Source: Chitinophaga sp. S165 (GTDB lineage Bacteria; Bacteroidota; Bacteroidia; Chitinophagales; Chitinophagaceae). From it: a stretch of 64,000 bases of DNA. A program made the position numbers and the translations under genes. This document shows positions 8,307 to 15,965 of the stretch, in pieces (the first letter of the stretch is position 1; each line of letters opens with the position of its first letter). Below the pieces are notes generated by a model. It saw nothing but the letters and a program-made list of their open reading frames with translations. It searched no databases and was not told where the DNA came from. Location: positions 1 to 64,000 of the forward strand of contig NZ_QGTG01000005.1 in assembly GCF_003182155.1 (NCBI RefSeq). Reading direction: 5' to 3'.

Positions 8307-9089
8307 ATGAACCTGTTTAGATTAGACAACAAAGTGGCTGTGATCACCGGCGGTGGCAGCGGCATAGGACAGGCAATTGCGAAGGTATTTGCAGCACAGG
8401 GTGCCAATGTGCACATCCTTGAGCTGAACGAGGACGGAGGAAAGCAAACAGCGACAGACATCGCTGCAGCAGGAGGGAAGGCGCAGGTGCATGGCTGTAA
8501 TGTTGCCCAGCAATCATCCGTAGTAGCCACTATGGATAAGATCATAGCGGCCGCAGGACGTATTGACATCCTGGTGAACTGTGCGGGCATCGCACATGTA
8601 GGCAAGCTGGAAACCACTACGGAAGAAGATCTGGACAGGGTATATAATGTGAATGTTAAAGGTACATACAACTGTATGTATGCAGTTATAAAACAAATGA
8701 AGGAGCAGAAAAGCGGTGTGATCCTGAACATCGCGTCTATCGCATCCAGTGTGGGTATTCCTGACAGGTTCGCCTACTCTATGAGTAAAGGAGCGGTATT
8801 GACCATGACCCTTTCTGTAGCGAAAGATTATATCCAGGATGGCATCCGTTGCAACTGTGTATCTCCGGCGCGTGTGCATACGCCATTTGTTGACGGGTTC
8901 ATTGCAAAGAACTACCCTGGCAAAGAGCAGGAAATGTTCGATAAACTGTCTAAGACACAGCCGATAGGCCGTATGGCGAAACCGGATGAGGTGGGCACAC
9001 TGGCTTTGTATCTGTGCGCTGATGAAGCAGGTTTTATCACCGGTTGCGATTATCCGCTGGATGGTGGATTTATCAGGCTGAATAATTAA
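8307..9089 (+). CDS. SDR dehydrogenase, probable 2-keto-3-deoxy-L-fuconate dehydrogenase
   Basis: A 260-residue classical short-chain dehydrogenase. The NAD(P)-binding TGGGSGIG is at about residues 14-21, NCAG at 91-94, and the catalytic residues are Ser144, Tyr157 and Lys161 (YSMSK). A hydrophobic acid after strand 2 (ELN) favours NAD. In the non-phosphorylative L-fucose pathway an SDR of this type oxidises 2-keto-3-deoxy-L-fuconate to the 2,4-diketo compound. This assignment rests on its operon with the acylpyruvate hydrolase, lactonase, mutarotase and FucP; the sequence alone shows only the SDR class. It is the first gene of the fucose unit. Confidence 0.8.
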   Translation: MNLFRLDNKVAVITGGGSGIGQAIAKVFAAQGANVHILELNEDGGKQTATDIAAAGGKAQVHGCNVAQQSSVVATMDKIIAAAGRIDILVNCAGIAHVGKLETTTEEDLDRVYNVNVKGTYNCMYAVIKQMKEQKSGVILNIASIASSVGIPDRFAYSMSKGAVLTMTLSVAKDYIQDGIRCNCVSPARVHTPFVDGFIAKNYPGKEQEMFDKLSKTQPIGRMAKPDEVGTLALYLCADEAGFITGCDYPLDGGFIRLNN

Positions 9090-9150
9090 GAATTACAAAA
9101 TGTAGTTACGAATGGCGGATTAGTTATATTCGTAATTCACATTCTTAATT
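9084..9150. repeat. Imperfect inverted repeat at the end of the first fucose SDR
   Basis: AATTAAGAAT (9084-9093) pairs with ATTCTTAATT (9141-9150). Inside, TTACGAAT (9106-9113) pairs with ATTCGTAA (9128-9135). The internal loop is unequal. The element overlaps the SDR stop codon and ends 8 bases before the next start, so it would fold in the mRNA between the first two genes. It could be an mRNA stabiliser, a weak terminator or a dispersed repeat. Confidence 0.6.
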
Positions 9151-9158
9151 CCGAACTA

Positions 9159-9920
9159 ATGTATAATTCCATGAAGGCTTGGCCACTATTACTTTCAGCA
9201 ACCTTATTCTTTGCCTGCCACGAGCAACAGGAACGATCATCTAACGAAATAGAAGATACCTCTTCTGCGGGGGAGGCCTTCCAGCCAGCGAAAGCGGCAG
9301 GAAAGGTGACAGTCTCCTTTCCCGTGACCGATACCACAGAGATCAAGATCCTCTTCGAACTGGATGGAAAGACAAAGGAAAAGAGCTTTGAGCTGCCATT
9401 GGCGAAGGACCTTGAAGAGAAGGACCTGTATCGCCTGGTATGGGACAAGCCTAACAGCTGTTACATTGGTGTGCTGAAGCAGAAAAATGGGACCCGTTAT
9501 TATCACGCAAGTGTGGATGACAAGGGATATCTGCAGATCAACCATGTAGGAACGCCACCCGCAGGTGTATGGCAGTTTGCAGAGAATAAGATGGGATTGG
9601 GTAAAGTAACTGTATCTGCTAAGAACAAACTGGAAGACAGCTATAAAAAGAACGTGCAATCCGGCAGGATCATCGCAGACTTTATTGTCAGGGTTATACC
9701 GCTGGAAAGGAAAGATTCTGTACATGTTTACGCTGAATTCGGCGGTGCGAACAGGACCTTCTCACAGCCGGTTCCTGAAGGTTTTAAACCGGGCCTCCTT
9801 GTATCTGCGGATAATCCGGCACAATGTTCTTTTGTATTAGAGCATGATGGTAAACTGACTCCCATAGCAGAGATCGCGGTAGAAGGCGGGCATTTGCAGA
9901 TCAATAATTTAATAAGATAA
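9159..9920 (+). CDS. Putative lipoprotein in the fucose operon
   Basis: A 253-residue protein with a lipoprotein signal: hydrophobic residues about 7-19, then a lipobox ending LFFAC, so lipidated and membrane-anchored. The mature part looks beta-rich with two similar halves (VTVSFPVTDTTEIKI early and IADFIVRVIPLERKDSVHV later), possibly two tandem beta-sandwich domains. I do not recognise the family. ATGs exist at 9159 and 9171; either leaves the lipobox intact. It lies inside the fucose operon between an SDR and the acylpyruvate hydrolase, so a link to fucose use is plausible, but no function can be read from it. Confidence 0.75.
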   Translation: MYNSMKAWPLLLSATLFFACHEQQERSSNEIEDTSSAGEAFQPAKAAGKVTVSFPVTDTTEIKILFELDGKTKEKSFELPLAKDLEEKDLYRLVWDKPNSCYIGVLKQKNGTRYYHASVDDKGYLQINHVGTPPAGVWQFAENKMGLGKVTVSAKNKLEDSYKKNVQSGRIIADFIVRVIPLERKDSVHVYAEFGGANRTFSQPVPEGFKPGLLVSADNPAQCSFVLEHDGKLTPIAEIAVEGGHLQINNLIR

Positions 9921-9979
9921 CAACATGTGCTGCGAAAGCAGTCATTACATAAAGCAACAAGTAAACAGCAATTTTTAAT

Positions 9980-10831
9980 ATGAAACTGATCAGATTTGGT
10001 TTACCAGGTGCAGAAAAGCCGGGTATAGTAACAGAAGCAGGTACATTCGATGTAAGTGCATTTGGAGAAGACTTTGGCGAGAAATTCTTTGAGACCGATG
10101 GTTTACAGCGCCTGGCCGCATGGTGGGAAAAGAACAGCGGCAGCTGTGCACAGGTACCAGCAGGCACCCGCCTGGGACCTTGCGTACAAAGGCCTTCCAA
10201 GATCATTTGCATCGGGTTGAACTATGCTGACCATGCGAAGGAAACCAATGCGCAGATCCCTGCGGAGCCGATTGTATTCTTTAAGAGTACATCTGCATTG
10301 GTAGGCCCAAATGATGATCTGATCATCCCCCGAAACAGCGAAAAAACTGACTGGGAAGTGGAACTTGTTGTTGTGATCGGCAAAAAGGCCAGTTATGTGG
10401 AAGAGAAAGATGCGCTGAACTACGTAGCGGGTTATGCATTGCATAATGACTACAGTGAACGTGCTTTCCAGCTGGAACGCGGCGGACAATGGGTAAAAGG
10501 AAAGAGTAACGATACTTTCGCTCCACTGGGCCCATGGCTGGCTACGCAGGACGAAATCAAAGACGTGAATAATCTGCGACTGTGGCTGACCGTAAATGGC
10601 AAGACCATGCAGGACGGTACCACTGCTAACCTGATCTTCAAAATACCTTTCCTGGTATCTTACCTGAGCCAGTTCATGACACTGCTTCCGGGCGATGTGA
10701 TCTCTACCGGTACACCAGCAGGTGTAGGGCTGGGTATGAACCCACAGGTTTATATTAAACCAGGCGATGTGATCGAACTGGGTATTGATGGATTAGGCAG
10801 CTCGAAACAAACGGCTGTTGCGTATAAATAG
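9980..10831 (+). CDS. Fumarylacetoacetate hydrolase-family 2,4-diketo-3-deoxy-L-fuconate hydrolase
   Basis: 283 residues of the FAH fold. Landmarks are the IGLNYADHAKE segment (about residues 76-86), the metal ligands in DWEVELVVVIG (about 117-127), HNDYSERAFQ, and the KSNDTFAPLGPW stretch. In the pathway this enzyme cleaves 2,4-diketo-3-deoxy-L-fuconate to pyruvate and L-lactate. Assignment to fucose rather than another acylpyruvate depends on the flanking mutarotase, lactonase and FucP genes. The next gene starts 5 bases after its stop, which indicates co-transcription. Confidence 0.85.
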   Translation: MKLIRFGLPGAEKPGIVTEAGTFDVSAFGEDFGEKFFETDGLQRLAAWWEKNSGSCAQVPAGTRLGPCVQRPSKIICIGLNYADHAKETNAQIPAEPIVFFKSTSALVGPNDDLIIPRNSEKTDWEVELVVVIGKKASYVEEKDALNYVAGYALHNDYSERAFQLERGGQWVKGKSNDTFAPLGPWLATQDEIKDVNNLRLWLTVNGKTMQDGTTANLIFKIPFLVSYLSQFMTLLPGDVISTGTPAGVGLGMNPQVYIKPGDVIELGIDGLGSSKQTAVAYK

Positions 10832-10836
10832 TTACT

Positions 10837-11169
10837 ATGAAACGTTACTGTCTGGCGCTGGACCTGGTCAATGACCCGGTCCTGATCGCCGAGTATGAAG
10901 CGTACCATCGCAAAATATGGCCTGAGATACAAAAGAGCATCGTTGATAGCGGTATCACCAATATGGAAATATATCGCATCATGGACCGCCTTTTTATGAT
11001 CATGGAGGTGAACGAAAGTTTCTCTTTTGAGGCGAAAGGCGCGGCAGATGCTGCCAATCCTAAAGTACAGGAGTGGGAGCAGCTGATGTGGAAGTATCAG
11101 AAAGCTTTACCGGTGGCCAAACCGGGTGAAAAATGGCTGATGATGGACAAGATCTTTTCACTACATTGA
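10837..11169 (+). CDS. L-fucose/L-rhamnose mutarotase family protein
   Basis: A 110-residue protein of the RhaM-like dimeric alpha-beta barrel family. Typical residues are the Tyr/His pair in YEAYHRKIWPEI near residues 22-33 and the C-terminal WLMMDKIF stretch. It interconverts the anomers of L-fucose so that the beta-pyranose is available to the dehydrogenase. The family also includes rhamnose mutarotases; fucose is chosen from context. It follows the hydrolase by 5 bases, then a 74-base gap precedes the lactonase. Confidence 0.87.
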   Translation: MKRYCLALDLVNDPVLIAEYEAYHRKIWPEIQKSIVDSGITNMEIYRIMDRLFMIMEVNESFSFEAKGAADAANPKVQEWEQLMWKYQKALPVAKPGEKWLMMDKIFSLH

Positions 11170-11243
11170 GTAAACAGGAAACAGAAAACAGAAAGGAAGT
11201 ATAGCTTATATCACTGAGGAAGGAAGATAAACGTTATGAAATA

Positions 11244-12071
11244 ATGATTATAGACGCACACCAGCATTTCTGGCAATATCACCCCGTAAAAGACGCCTGG
11301 ATCACTGACGATATGAAAGTGATACAGGAAGATTTTTTACCACATCATTTGCATCCTGTGTTGCAGGAAAATGGTGTGGATGGTTGTGTTGCTGTACAGG
11401 CAGATCAATCGGAAACTGAAACCGGCTTTCTACTTGATCTGGCCGCTCAACACAATTTCATTAAAGGTGTAGTAGGATGGGTCGATCTTCGTTCGGATGA
11501 CCTGTCTGAAAGACTGGAACATTTCAGCCGTTTTGAAAAGCTGAAAGGTTTCAGGCATATTGTCCAGGGAGAGCCTGATCCGGCCTTTATACTCAGCAAT
11601 GATTTTTGTAAGGGTATACAGGCACTATCAAAATATAATTTCACATACGATATACTGGTGTATCCTGTACAACTGCCCGCTGTTGCGGCGTTTGTACAGC
11701 AATTCCCTGATCAGCGGTTAGTCATTGATCATATGGCGAAACCGTATTGCAAAACGGGAGATATTACGGAGTGGGAAACACATATGCGTGCTGTTGCCCA
11801 ACATCCGCATGTCTATTGTAAACTCAGTGGATTAGTAACAGAGGCTGACTGGCAGAACTGGGAAGCAGTACACTTCAGACCTTTCCTGGATGTAGTACTG
11901 GAAGCCTTTGGCCCCGAACGCCTGATGTTCGGTTCTGACTGGCCGGTATGTAAACTGGCCGCCAGTTACGAAGAGGTAAAGGGAATTGTTACTGATTATA
12001 TCAGCCGTCTTTCCACTACAGAAAAGGCGGGTATCATGGGGGGAAATGCTGTCAGATTCTATGGTCTGTAG
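11244..12071 (+). CDS. Amidohydrolase-family L-fucono-1,5-lactonase
   Basis: 275 residues, amidohydrolase superfamily of the lactonase type. The N-terminal HxH is in DAHQHFW, a late His is in VIDHMAKP, and the catalytic Asp is in MFGSDWPVCK near residue 230. In L-fucose breakdown it opens L-fuconolactone to L-fuconate. Rhamnonolactonase or a dicarboxylic lactonase is possible from sequence alone, but the surrounding genes favour fucose. It is in the same orientation as the cluster with a 35-base gap to the next gene. Confidence 0.88.
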   Translation: MIIDAHQHFWQYHPVKDAWITDDMKVIQEDFLPHHLHPVLQENGVDGCVAVQADQSETETGFLLDLAAQHNFIKGVVGWVDLRSDDLSERLEHFSRFEKLKGFRHIVQGEPDPAFILSNDFCKGIQALSKYNFTYDILVYPVQLPAVAAFVQQFPDQRLVIDHMAKPYCKTGDITEWETHMRAVAQHPHVYCKLSGLVTEADWQNWEAVHFRPFLDVVLEAFGPERLMFGSDWPVCKLAASYEEVKGIVTDYISRLSTTEKAGIMGGNAVRFYGL

Positions 12072-12106
12072 TACCCCGGTTCAATTAAAACAAATAAACG
12101 ATTCAC

Positions 12107-12889
12107 ATGGATCTCGGATTAAAAGATAAAGTATTTATAGTTACAGGTGGTGCTAAAGGTATTGGAGAAGCTATTTCCAAACTGATCGCTGCAGAAGGCG
12201 GGATCACCGTGATTGCAGGCAGAAGTACTGAAGATAACGATAAAACAGTAGCTGCTATTATTGCTGCCGGCGGCAAAGCCGTTGAAGTAACCGCTGAACT
12301 GGGAGAAGCAGCTGCATGTAAAAAAGTGATCGATTTTACCGTTGAGAAATACGGCCGCATTGATGGCCTGGTGAACAACGCAGGCGTAAATGACGGCTGT
12401 GGTCTGGAAAGCGGTAGTCCGGAGAAGTTCATGGCGTCTTTGCAGAAGAACATCTCTCACTACTACAACCTTGCGCATTATGCGTTGCCTCATCTGAAAG
12501 CTACGAAAGGTAATATCGTTAACATCGGTTCTAAAGTAGCAGATACAGGTCAGGGAAACACTTCCGGTTATGCTGCTTCCAAAGGTGGTATCAATGCGCT
12601 GACCCGTGAGTGGGCGGTAGAGCTGATCCCTTATGGTATCCGTGTAAATACCGTGATCCCTGCGGAAGTATGGACGCCGCTGTATGAAACCTGGATCAAC
12701 TCTTTACCAAATCCGAAAGAGAAGCTGGCTTCTATCGTAGCAAAGATCCCGTTTGAACAACGTATGACCACTTCAGAGGAGATCGCCAACATGACTGTGT
12801 TCCTGCTGTCCAATTTATCATCTCACACCACTGGTCAGATCGTATATGTAGACGGTGGTTATACACACCTCGACAGGTCTATCAGCTAG
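12107..12889 (+). CDS. SDR dehydrogenase, probable L-fucose dehydrogenase
   Basis: A second 260-residue SDR in the cluster. TGGAKGIG occupies about residues 13-20, NNAG 90-93, and the catalytic residues are Ser142, Tyr155 and Lys159 (YAASK). The residue pattern after strand 2 (AGRS) differs from the first SDR, which may reflect NADP use. The pathway needs two dehydrogenases, one for L-fucose to L-fuconolactone and one for the keto-deoxy acid. Which SDR does which is inferred from resemblance and from this one's position between lactonase and transporter. Confidence 0.8.
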   Translation: MDLGLKDKVFIVTGGAKGIGEAISKLIAAEGGITVIAGRSTEDNDKTVAAIIAAGGKAVEVTAELGEAAACKKVIDFTVEKYGRIDGLVNNAGVNDGCGLESGSPEKFMASLQKNISHYYNLAHYALPHLKATKGNIVNIGSKVADTGQGNTSGYAASKGGINALTREWAVELIPYGIRVNTVIPAEVWTPLYETWINSLPNPKEKLASIVAKIPFEQRMTTSEEIANMTVFLLSNLSSHTTGQIVYVDGGYTHLDRSIS

Positions 12890-12925
12890 TTGCCAACAGC
12901 AATTTTCATCATATAAATTATACAT

Positions 12926-14224
12926 ATGGCCGGAGCCGCAATGCCCACTTCCACAGTTAAGGCAAACACCGATACAAAAAAGAGTTACCTGTTCCCGTTT
13001 ATACTGGTGACCAGTTTATTTTTTCTCTGGGCGCTGATCCACAATATGAGCCCTATCCTTATTCCACACCTGAAAAAGGCTTGTCAGTTGTCAGATATGC
13101 AATCTGCATTTATTGACTCTGCGATATATGCGGCTTATTTTCTGATGGCATTGCCGGCAGGAGCGGTCATGAAGAAGTTTGGATATAAGAAAGGGATTAT
13201 CTGTGGACTTTTTATGTTTGCGCTAGGGGCCTTTTTGTTTATTCCGGCCGCGAATGCGCGCGAATATAGTTTCTTCCTGGTGGCGCTGTTTATCATCGCT
13301 ACTGGTCTTACGTTTTTGGAAACAGCTGCAAATCCCTACGCGTCTGTACTAGGGAATCCGGATACGTCTACACAGCGTCTAAATCTTGCACAATCATTCA
13401 ACGGTTTAGGGGCTGTGATAGGACCTCTTTTAGGTTCCAAATTTATTCTGACAGGTACCGAACTGACTAAAGAACAGCTTAGTAGTATGTCTCCCGCCGC
13501 GTTAGATCAATATTTGGTGGGAGAAGCAGGCACTGTAAAAATTCCCTATTTGGTGATTGGTATCGTAGTGCTGTTGGTAGCGGTGTTCTTCGTTTTTACC
13601 AAAATGCCAGAAGTGACCGAGCAGGAAGACACAAGCATAGATGCAACCGCTGGTGCCAAAGGCAGCATATTCAGGCATCGTCATCTGATTGCAGCTGTAG
13701 TTGCTATGTTCTTTTATATAGGCGGACAGGTAGGTGTAAATGCATTTTTTATCCGTTTTTCAAAATATACCGCAGGCATTGGTGAAAAAGAGGCAGCTGC
13801 GATGTTAGGTTATGCATCAGGCGTAGGCTTTATGATAGGACGTTTCTTTGGTACATTTCTGATACGCAAAATTAAGCCACAAGTGTTACTGACGACATAT
13901 GGTCTTATAAATGTCGTATTGATCCTCATTGCTATGACCACCAAAGGTCAGATAGCAGTATGGACAGTACTGGCAGTACCATTCTTCATGTCCATCATGT
14001 TCCCTACTATTTTCTCACTGGGTATTAAAGGCCTGGGAGGTGATACGAAGTTTGGATCATCACTGATCATTATGTCTATTGTGGGTGGGGCTATTTTCCC
14101 TCCGTTAATGGGACTGATCTCTGATAATTCGAATATACAGATGGCGTATATACTGCCGTTAATATGTTTTGCGGTAGTGGTATGGTTTGGTGCGAAGGGG
14201 TATAAGTTGGATAAAGCACACTGA
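12926..14224 (+). CDS. fucP: L-fucose:H+ symporter
   Basis: FucP imports L-fucose with a proton across the inner membrane. The 432-residue major-facilitator protein has about twelve hydrophobic segments starting near residue 20. Family signatures are visible: FFLWALIHNMSPILIPHLKK in helix 1 and its loop, KKFGYKKGI after helix 2, and ETAANPYAS in the middle of the N-terminal half. GluP-type glucose/galactose permeases are close relatives; the operon favours fucose. It is the last gene of the cluster, followed by a terminator. Confidence 0.92.
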   Translation: MAGAAMPTSTVKANTDTKKSYLFPFILVTSLFFLWALIHNMSPILIPHLKKACQLSDMQSAFIDSAIYAAYFLMALPAGAVMKKFGYKKGIICGLFMFALGAFLFIPAANAREYSFFLVALFIIATGLTFLETAANPYASVLGNPDTSTQRLNLAQSFNGLGAVIGPLLGSKFILTGTELTKEQLSSMSPAALDQYLVGEAGTVKIPYLVIGIVVLLVAVFFVFTKMPEVTEQEDTSIDATAGAKGSIFRHRHLIAAVVAMFFYIGGQVGVNAFFIRFSKYTAGIGEKEAAAMLGYASGVGFMIGRFFGTFLIRKIKPQVLLTTYGLINVVLILIAMTTKGQIAVWTVLAVPFFMSIMFPTIFSLGIKGLGGDTKFGSSLIIMSIVGGAIFPPLMGLISDNSNIQMAYILPLICFAVVVWFGAKGYKLDKAH

Positions 14225-14249
14225 GAATAGATTGAATAAAAAGGAGAGA

Positions 14250-14276
14250 GGGCGTCAGGCAACTGGCGCCCTTTTC
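14250..14276 (+). terminator. Intrinsic terminator after fucP
   Basis: GGGCGTCAG (14250-14258) pairs with CTGGCGCCC (14263-14271), with one T-G pair and loop GCAA, followed by TTTTCTTATTTT. It closes the fucose unit and marks the left edge of the AT-richer island. Confidence 0.88.
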
Positions 14277-14390
14277 TTATTTTGACACGACACCAAATAA
14301 TATGAAATTCCTGGTATTTAATGCACAGATTTTCATAGGTAATCGCTGTTAAGTTGGTTATGAGCAGGGAAAAATGTCATATTTTAGCTT

Positions 14391-15383
14391 ATGATGCCAA
14401 ATGCAATCGACCATATATTCATCAGCAATTTTAAATCTATCAAAGATTTGGAACTCCGCGGTTTTAAGCGGATCAACCTTTTTATAGGCCGTCCTAATGT
14501 GGGGAAATCCAATATCATTGAAGCACTATCATTATTTTCATTACCGTATCTGAGAGAGAACACATCAAAGAAACTAAATAGCCTCATCCGTTTGGAAAAT
14601 GAAGCGGAGTTATTCTACAATGGTAATATCGACGATCATGCAGTGATCAGGACAAATGGCGGTGGTGTTGAGCTAAAGTACCATCCCCGCGAGGGACTGA
14701 ATATTGTTTCAGATTTTTCCGGAGGTGAATTTTTCGATTTCCATGTTGATGAGAAATTCGTTGTAAGAGGAGGCCGAAAAAGTTATTCTTTTGCTCCTAC
14801 GATCAAAAGATATATTTATAAATCCGATGTCGTATATAAAAAAGGACATGGTAAATATCTTATCCCTCCTTTCGGTTTTAATCTGCTATCAATTATAGAA
14901 CACTACCCAGAGCTTAAGAGCCAGGTTACTCGTATGTTTAAAGAATATGGACTTGATATTGCTTTCGACAAAAGTAGTCAAACGCTTAAAGTGATCCAAT
15001 CCAATGGAAGGGACGGGATGTTCCTGATACCTTATAATTCAATTTCGGATACACTACAACGAATTATTTTTTTTAAGGCTGCAATTGCCTCTAACAGCAA
15101 TAGTGTACTCCTTTTTGAAGAGCCGGAAGCCCATGCATTTCCGCCATACATGACACATATAACCCAGGAAATGATCTACAGTCCCAACAACCAATATCTT
15201 GTTGTCACTCATAGCCCCTTTATATTAAATGATCTGTTGGAAAACTGTCGAAATGAACTATCCGTTTTCTTAGTGTACTATAAAGACGCTGAAACCAGGG
15301 TCAAGCAGCTTTCTGAACAGGAACTGCATGATGTATTTCAGAACGGGGAGGATTTATTTATTAATAGCGAAAGTTTTATTTGA
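14391..15383 (+). CDS. OLD/ABC-type ATPase of a putative two-gene defence module
   Basis: 330 residues of the AAA_15/AAA_21 (OLD-like) ABC ATPase class. The N-terminus has the typical ISNFKSIKDLEL strand-loop. Walker A is GRPNVGKS at residues 33-40, Walker B with catalytic Glu is LLFEEPEAHAFP near 240-251, and the switch His is in VVTHSPF at 274. The signature helix region is around YNSISDTLQRII. It has no C-terminal nuclease domain, unlike full-length OLD. It overlaps the next gene by one base (TGATG), so the pair is translationally coupled. Such ATPases are sensors or engines in several anti-phage systems (PARIS, Gabija, retron-type partners). A defence role here is inferred from architecture and from the neighbouring helicase pair. 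Confidence 0.85.
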   Translation: MMPNAIDHIFISNFKSIKDLELRGFKRINLFIGRPNVGKSNIIEALSLFSLPYLRENTSKKLNSLIRLENEAELFYNGNIDDHAVIRTNGGGVELKYHPREGLNIVSDFSGGEFFDFHVDEKFVVRGGRKSYSFAPTIKRYIYKSDVVYKKGHGKYLIPPFGFNLLSIIEHYPELKSQVTRMFKEYGLDIAFDKSSQTLKVIQSNGRDGMFLIPYNSISDTLQRIIFFKAAIASNSNSVLLFEEPEAHAFPPYMTHITQEMIYSPNNQYLVVTHSPFILNDLLENCRNELSVFLVYYKDAETRVKQLSEQELHDVFQNGEDLFINSESFI

Positions 15384-15916
15384 TGGATCAAGATGTTATC
15401 CCCGAATGTTTTGTAGATACCAATCTTATTGAAACTTTAGTTCCACCGAAGGTACGTTACAATCACCAGAAGGGCTGTGGCAAGGTTGCAAGGGTGATGA
15501 AGGAGGATTTTTTGGATCGCTTTGCTGTTGGTATTATCGATAAAGACAAAAATGAGGTCGATTATCTTAAAGAATTTAAAATTGTCTGCAAGATAGGTGG
15601 GTTAATCTTGCACCGGCATACTAATCCCTCGAAGCATCATTACATTATTCAGATCAATCCAGCGATGGAAAGATTTATAGTTGATAATGCGGCATCTGTT
15701 AATATCTCTTTATCTGATTTTGATTTGCCAGTTGAGCTGGATCAACTTAAGAGAGTGTCAAAAACTGTGAATACCAAAAATGATGAACGTTTCAAGCGTC
15801 TATTCAATGCCATGCAACAAGCTGGAGCTAGTGATATAGTAAGACTAGCTGGCTGGGTGAGTTATCTGAAAGAGAGAATGTATAAGGCGGATATGGAAGA
15901 GTTAAAAAAGATTTGA
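15383..15916 (+). CDS. Small partner protein, possible TOPRIM-like effector
   Basis: 177 residues starting at the ATG that overlaps the ATPase stop; a TTG one codon upstream is less likely. I do not recognise a named family. The layout resembles a minimal TOPRIM-like fold: a first strand with an acidic residue (PECFVDT, Glu8), a helix, then a strand ending in a D-x-D (AVGIIDKDK, Asp53 and Asp55), and later a hydrophobic strand followed by an acidic helix (YIIQINPAMERFI). TOPRIM partners of ABC ATPases occur in PARIS. This comparison is inference and could be wrong; a different nuclease-like or inhibitor fold is possible. Confidence 0.8.
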   Translation: MDQDVIPECFVDTNLIETLVPPKVRYNHQKGCGKVARVMKEDFLDRFAVGIIDKDKNEVDYLKEFKIVCKIGGLILHRHTNPSKHHYIIQINPAMERFIVDNAASVNISLSDFDLPVELDQLKRVSKTVNTKNDERFKRLFNAMQQAGASDIVRLAGWVSYLKERMYKADMEELKKI

Positions 15917-15965
15917 CTTAATCGAATGGTGGTATCTGGTTATTAATAATATCAGGGAATACTAT

